Source: Gymnorhina tibicen
Taxonomy: Eukaryota; Chordata; Aves; Passeriformes; Artamidae
Direction of reading: 5' to 3'
Length of the DNA stretch: 64,000 nt
Assembly (NCBI GenBank): GCA_013399875.1
Contig: VXAZ01007995.1
Coordinates: 2,087,486 to 2,151,485 of the forward strand
Below the pieces are notes generated by a model, which had not been told where the DNA came from, made no database searches, and saw nothing but the letters and a program-made list of their open reading frames with translations. Positions 60,331-64,000 of the stretch are shown one piece after another. The stretch's first letter is position 1, and each line of letters opens with the position of its first letter. Made by a program: the position numbers and the translations under genes.

Positions 60331-63300
60331 GCCCAGAGGAACTGTGTTATCAGAAGCACAGCAAAGAATAGAAAGTGTCCTCTCAGCAGCTCAAGGATTA
60401 GATTTTTAGTAAGGATTGGTTGTTAATTTATTAGGGACTTGCACTGGGTAACTGGACTACTAGTAAAATGATATCAAATGGTAAAAATAGTACCTTCCCT
60501 AATAGGGAATTGCTATTGAGATTGAGGAAGAAAATGGTGCTTCTGTTTGCTTTTTGTTTGAAGACATCACTGTTTTTTAGCCTTTCTGAGGTGCTGCTGT
60601 AAAAATTCTTTTGGAATTGTTTATTGGAAATGTGTGATACCATTTAGAAAATTTATAGGAAGGGACATTTCAGCTCAAGATAAAGAGATTCAACTTAAAA
60701 GGATAGATTTACTATAGAAAGAAATTGAGGATTATCCAAGTTAAAAAAACTTATTGTGCCTTTTAATATTTGATAAAATCCTCTCCTAATATTTTTCTGA
60801 GTGGAGTTAAAAAAACACCAGCACCTCATGGCTCACAACCAGAAGTGATATAATAATTTAGCTTTGATAAGAATTTTTATCCATCTGCTTCTTTACTGGA
60901 TACTTTAATGTTCTTGTGGTTGTTTTTTAAATGTCATTCAGTCAATGAAGGGGAGCCATGTAGCATGTGTATTTTTCTGTGTAGTTTTTTTATTAAACAC
61001 AATTCCTTGGGCTCTCCTGAGGGACTGTCTCTGTCCTGGGGGTACTGGTGGAAAGGATTGTGATGCAAATCCTGCCCAGGAAGTGTTTGGCTTGTTTCAA
61101 CTCTGTGAACTTGAGGAATGACTCAGCCAGGGGAAAAGAGCTGCTGCATGTGCAGTCAGAAGGGCTTTACCTTCAGGAGCAGCTTCTGTAGCTAAAAGCA
61201 AAGTAAGTCAAGATAAGTAGGGAAGGAAACACGTTCAGATTCACTGAGTGTTAACCCCTGCAGGGAAAAGGCTGATTCTTGCTTTGAAAGGAGGAAAAAA
61301 AAGGGAAATACTGTGTGTATACCTGCTGAAATGAAGGGGAATTGATTTAGGTGGGAATGATGGATATAAATACAGTTTTCTGTATAAGTTAAAAAAAAAA
61401 AACAAACCCAAACCAAACAAACCCTGTGCTGTATGTCATGCTCTTCAAGAATACATGTTCATGTTAACTGTTACACTTCTGTCTGAAATCTGGGGCTTTA
61501 GAACTGGAAAATTACTTGCAACTGGAGAAAGTTCACTTGGAGGAAATTTCCACAAGAGTGGAAATTTCCCAGCTGATGTGAGATACCTGTAAATCAGAAG
61601 TTAACATCTGCCGTCGCTGTGGCTGTAGTCTTTGACAAGAGTCTCAGAGTACAGGAAAGTGAACAGAGCGTTCTGGATTTGTCATTTCTAATACTCATCA
61701 TCTTGTTTCTGTGTGCTGTGAAAGTACAGAAACCAATAACCTAAATGAATCATAAATGTCTGGGGTGGGTGTGTTGGTATTTTCATATGGGGGACACTCC
61801 TTCAGTTTGTTTTCCTTTCTTTTTCTTTTGGCAAAGAATTCCAAGTTTGCACTAAGAAACTGGGCTTTACAAACTTATCTGAGTGGAGGAAGTGAAGGAG
61901 TGGATACAAATGGCAAGAAAATAGTGGCCTGGAGTGAAATGTGTGACTGCCTGGGGCCGCTGGATACTAAAATTGAAGAAGGAAATAAATTACATGTTGA
62001 CTGTGTGTTCTTCTATATAGAAAAGTAACAGTCAACTTAACCATAACCAAGGGTGGAAAAATGTATTTTAGTTCTTAGCAGCTGCTGCACAACAGAACAG
62101 AGTGTTTGCATTCACAGTACTGCCACTGTGTGGTTTCCCCTGAAATTCTGCAGGTAAGGAAGGCTGTTCTCTAGCAAATTATCAAGACACTCAAAGCAGC
62201 ACGTACATGTGGGAAGGAGAGTGATGGCAGTGAAAATGGCATGGTGCATTTCCAAAAGTTTGCATTTTTAGTTTTGGTTTTAATTTCAGTTTGCCTTTCT
62301 TGAAGGAGGGATTTCATGCTTGAAAAGTTTCTGCCCTCCAAATATAGGTTTTCAGCACAACCTGGCATTTAAATAACTTAAACTTCAGTTTCAACTGTAA
62401 ATATTTCCTTTTGTTCGTTGTTTCAAAGGTTGATACACAATTTTAGGTTCAAACCAAACTTGTTATTAGAGTTTCTTTTTAGGGTTTTAGTTCTTGGAAA
62501 GTACAGTGCAATGAAATAAAGATATCCACTGACAGAATCTTGTGCTAACATAAATAAAGGCTGTTTGTAGCTTTAATTTAACATGTAATTAATAAAAGCT
62601 ATTTCTCTTGAAGCCACCAAAAATGTGAATTAATGTTTAGAAAACCTTCTGGTAAGTGAAGCTGAGATACTTTATAGCAGATGCACAACATTTACAAGTA
62701 TCACTAATATGATCTGCCTGACAGCATGAGCCACATGCACGAGAGCTTAATGGTCACTAATGCCTCAATAAAAGCTATTTATTGGAATATATTTTTTAAG
62801 ATACACCTTTGAGTACAGATACTTGATATTTTGAGTTCCAGTTTCAAAACGTGCTTCTGTACTCATTCCTCATGTTGGTATCCTAGCATTTTTGCTTTGG
62901 GAGGGGATTATATACAATTTAAAATATCATCACTCTGATCCTAAGTGACACAATACAGATATTGAAGTCAAGCATAACAAAAAAATATAATTTAGGTCAA
63001 TTTTATTAAAATATAGATACATAAAAATATATCTTGTTATTGTTCTAGTGGTAAATGAGGCTTGAATCTGGAGAGTTTTTGAACAGTACTCATTCTTTAC
63101 CTTCGCTTTCTGCAAGATTCTGCTGGATATCTTCCATCTTAGTTTCCAATGAAACAGCAGTAGTTTTGAAATTATGGTCCATTACTCTTTTTTTCCTACC
63201 TATAAAACTGAAACATAGTAAAATTTCTCTTAATTTTTCCTGTTATTTCTAAATGTGGCTATATATGCCAGAGTCAGAAAATCTGGAAGCTAATAATGAA

Positions 63301-63499
63301 CTGCAGTGTCTCTGACATGGTTTGACTTCTCCTCTCCTCCTCCTGTTTCATACTGGATTTCCTTGAATGTGAGATGTGAACTTCAGAAAGCTGTGCCTTG
63401 GAAGCAAGTATGTTATAGCCATGAAAATTCAGTAGTGTTCAGAAGCTGGTCATTTATTCAGTTACACCATAATAATAACAAAATAATTGTGAAGCCTTC

Positions 63500-63532
63500 T
63501 TTTTTTTTTTTTTTTTTNNNNNNNNNNNTTTG

Positions 63533-63566
<34 letters not shown>
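63500..63566. repeat. Poly-T tracts interrupted by an assembly gap
   Basis: Eighteen Ts (63500-63517), eleven Ns (63518-63528), then TTTGAGC and thirty-one Ts (63536-63566). The gap was probably left because the homopolymer could not be resolved, so true tract length is unknown. On the minus strand this is poly-A directly after the sequence described at 63567-64000. Confidence 0.9.
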
Positions 63567-63568
<2 letters not shown>

Positions 63569-64000
63569 AAAGGAGGAAACATTTTATTCAGTAAAGATGA
63601 CATCTATAAGAAATAGAGAATGGAAAAAACCATGGTTTTTTAAATGATGGCACCAGATATGGATTGCACACCAGAGCTGAACCTGCTCCTCAGTCCAGTA
63701 GCTAAGAGCTGCCTTGGATGTGGATACAGATGAAAACAATTGCCTTGGATGAATAAAATGAAAGTCAGCTGAGGTGGAAGGAGAGCTTTAGCAGTAACTC
63801 ATGGTGACTTGATAGGTTTTGAAGAGTTAGGGTGATTCTGGTTAAGTTTTTGCAGTTATAGAGTGTGAGGCTGATTTTGAAAATTCAGCCAGCAAAACCA
63901 AAGCGGTTGTAATGTTCTGCTCTTTTCTGCTCAGAGTCCCATCCCAAGACGGAAGATCTAACTAGTGTTTATTATCACATTTTACAGAAGGAGAGATAAA
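63567..64000 (-). other. Possible 3' end of a minus-strand retroposed transcript
   Basis: On the minus strand the last unique bases before the poly-A read ACTGAATAAAATG and then TTTCCTCCTTTGC. This places an AATAAA signal about 20 bases before the A tract, the arrangement of a processed transcript copied into DNA. No reading frame or known 3' UTR was recognised in the 434 bases available, and the rest would lie beyond the window. An expanded poly-A microsatellite next to a chance AATAAA is the main alternative. Confidence 0.35.
63962..63999 (-). repeat. Possible MIR/L2-like fragment
   Basis: The minus strand reads TCTCCTTCTGTAAAATGTGA then TAATAAACACTAG. This resembles the MIR/L2 stretch CCTCATCTGTAAAATGGG followed by ATAATAACAC. 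It is too short for firm assignment and continues off the window edge. Confidence 0.3.

Larger units (their letters stand above)
50944..64000 (+). other. AGBL4: AGBL4 intron downstream of the exon (3' end outside the window)
   Basis: The next CCP6 exon should begin by completing the Trp codon and continue with a Gln-Arg-Leu-Pro-Pro segment followed by several Tyr codons. I saw no such sequence up to 64000. The stretch is AT-rich apart from a GC-rich block at 59.6-60.3 kb. It contains two old repeat remnants (near 53.84 and 57.2 kb) and ends in poly-T tracts around an assembly gap. Confidence 0.7.

Noticed and set aside
1..64000. Microbial systems (CRISPR, operons, phage, toxin-antitoxin)
   Set aside because: Base composition, CR1 elements, spliced exon and lack of long genes show this is vertebrate nuclear DNA. 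No spaced direct-repeat array or gene cluster exists.
50944..64000. Nested BEND5-type gene known from AGBL4 introns in mammals
   Set aside because: No BEN-domain or coiled-coil coding segment was recognised in the downstream intron portion visible here.

Overview
The window reads as avian nuclear genomic DNA. It is AT-rich and gene-poor, with frequent stops in all six frames. It contains chicken-repeat-1 (CR1) LINE copies, including two long 3' portions whose translations match the end of CR1 ORF2, and several worn repeats of kinds shared among birds, turtles and crocodilians. The species cannot be named from what is visible. There is no bacterial gene organisation, operon, CRISPR array or cassette. 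Almost all listed open frames are short chance frames in introns.

The one protein-coding feature I can support is a 95-bp internal exon on the + strand (50843-50937). It has a branch-point candidate, a long pyrimidine tract, an AG acceptor and a GTGAGT donor. Its 31 complete codons match the N-terminal region of cytosolic carboxypeptidase 6 (AGBL4/CCP6), a tubulin deglutamylase. AGBL4 has very large introns in vertebrates, so the window is best read as AGBL4 intron (1-50842), one exon, and the start of the next intron (50938-64000). I found no other AGBL4 exon.

Layout: 1-6520, plain intron with two possible CR1 scraps. 6522-7260, a CR1 on the minus strand. 7261-23377, mostly unassigned, with ancient repeat remnants near 11.27 kb and 21.6 kb. 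23379-23600, a truncated CR1 3' end. 27.07-27.2 kb, a MIR/CORE-SINE-like remnant. 29.93-30.01 kb, an ancient LINE 3' tail. 31.85-32.07 and 34.01-34.25 kb, two diverged copies of an unrecognised sequence. 38.75-39.15 kb, a CpG-containing patch with regulatory-type motifs. 45.2 kb, another old repeat. 47.45-47.79 kb, a segment bounded by a 14-bp direct repeat. 49576-50460, a CR1 3' portion on the + strand ending 382 bp before the exon. 53.84 and 57.2 kb, more old repeats. 59.6-60.3 kb, a GC- and CpG-rich block. 63.5 kb, poly-T tracts around an 11-base assembly gap, followed by sequence that could be the 3' end of a minus-strand retrocopy.

I found no convincing new biological system. The observations most worth checking are the exon assignment, the duplicated 31.9/34.1 kb sequence, the 47.5 kb segment, the 59.6-60.3 kb CpG-rich block and the poly-T junction near 63.5 kb.
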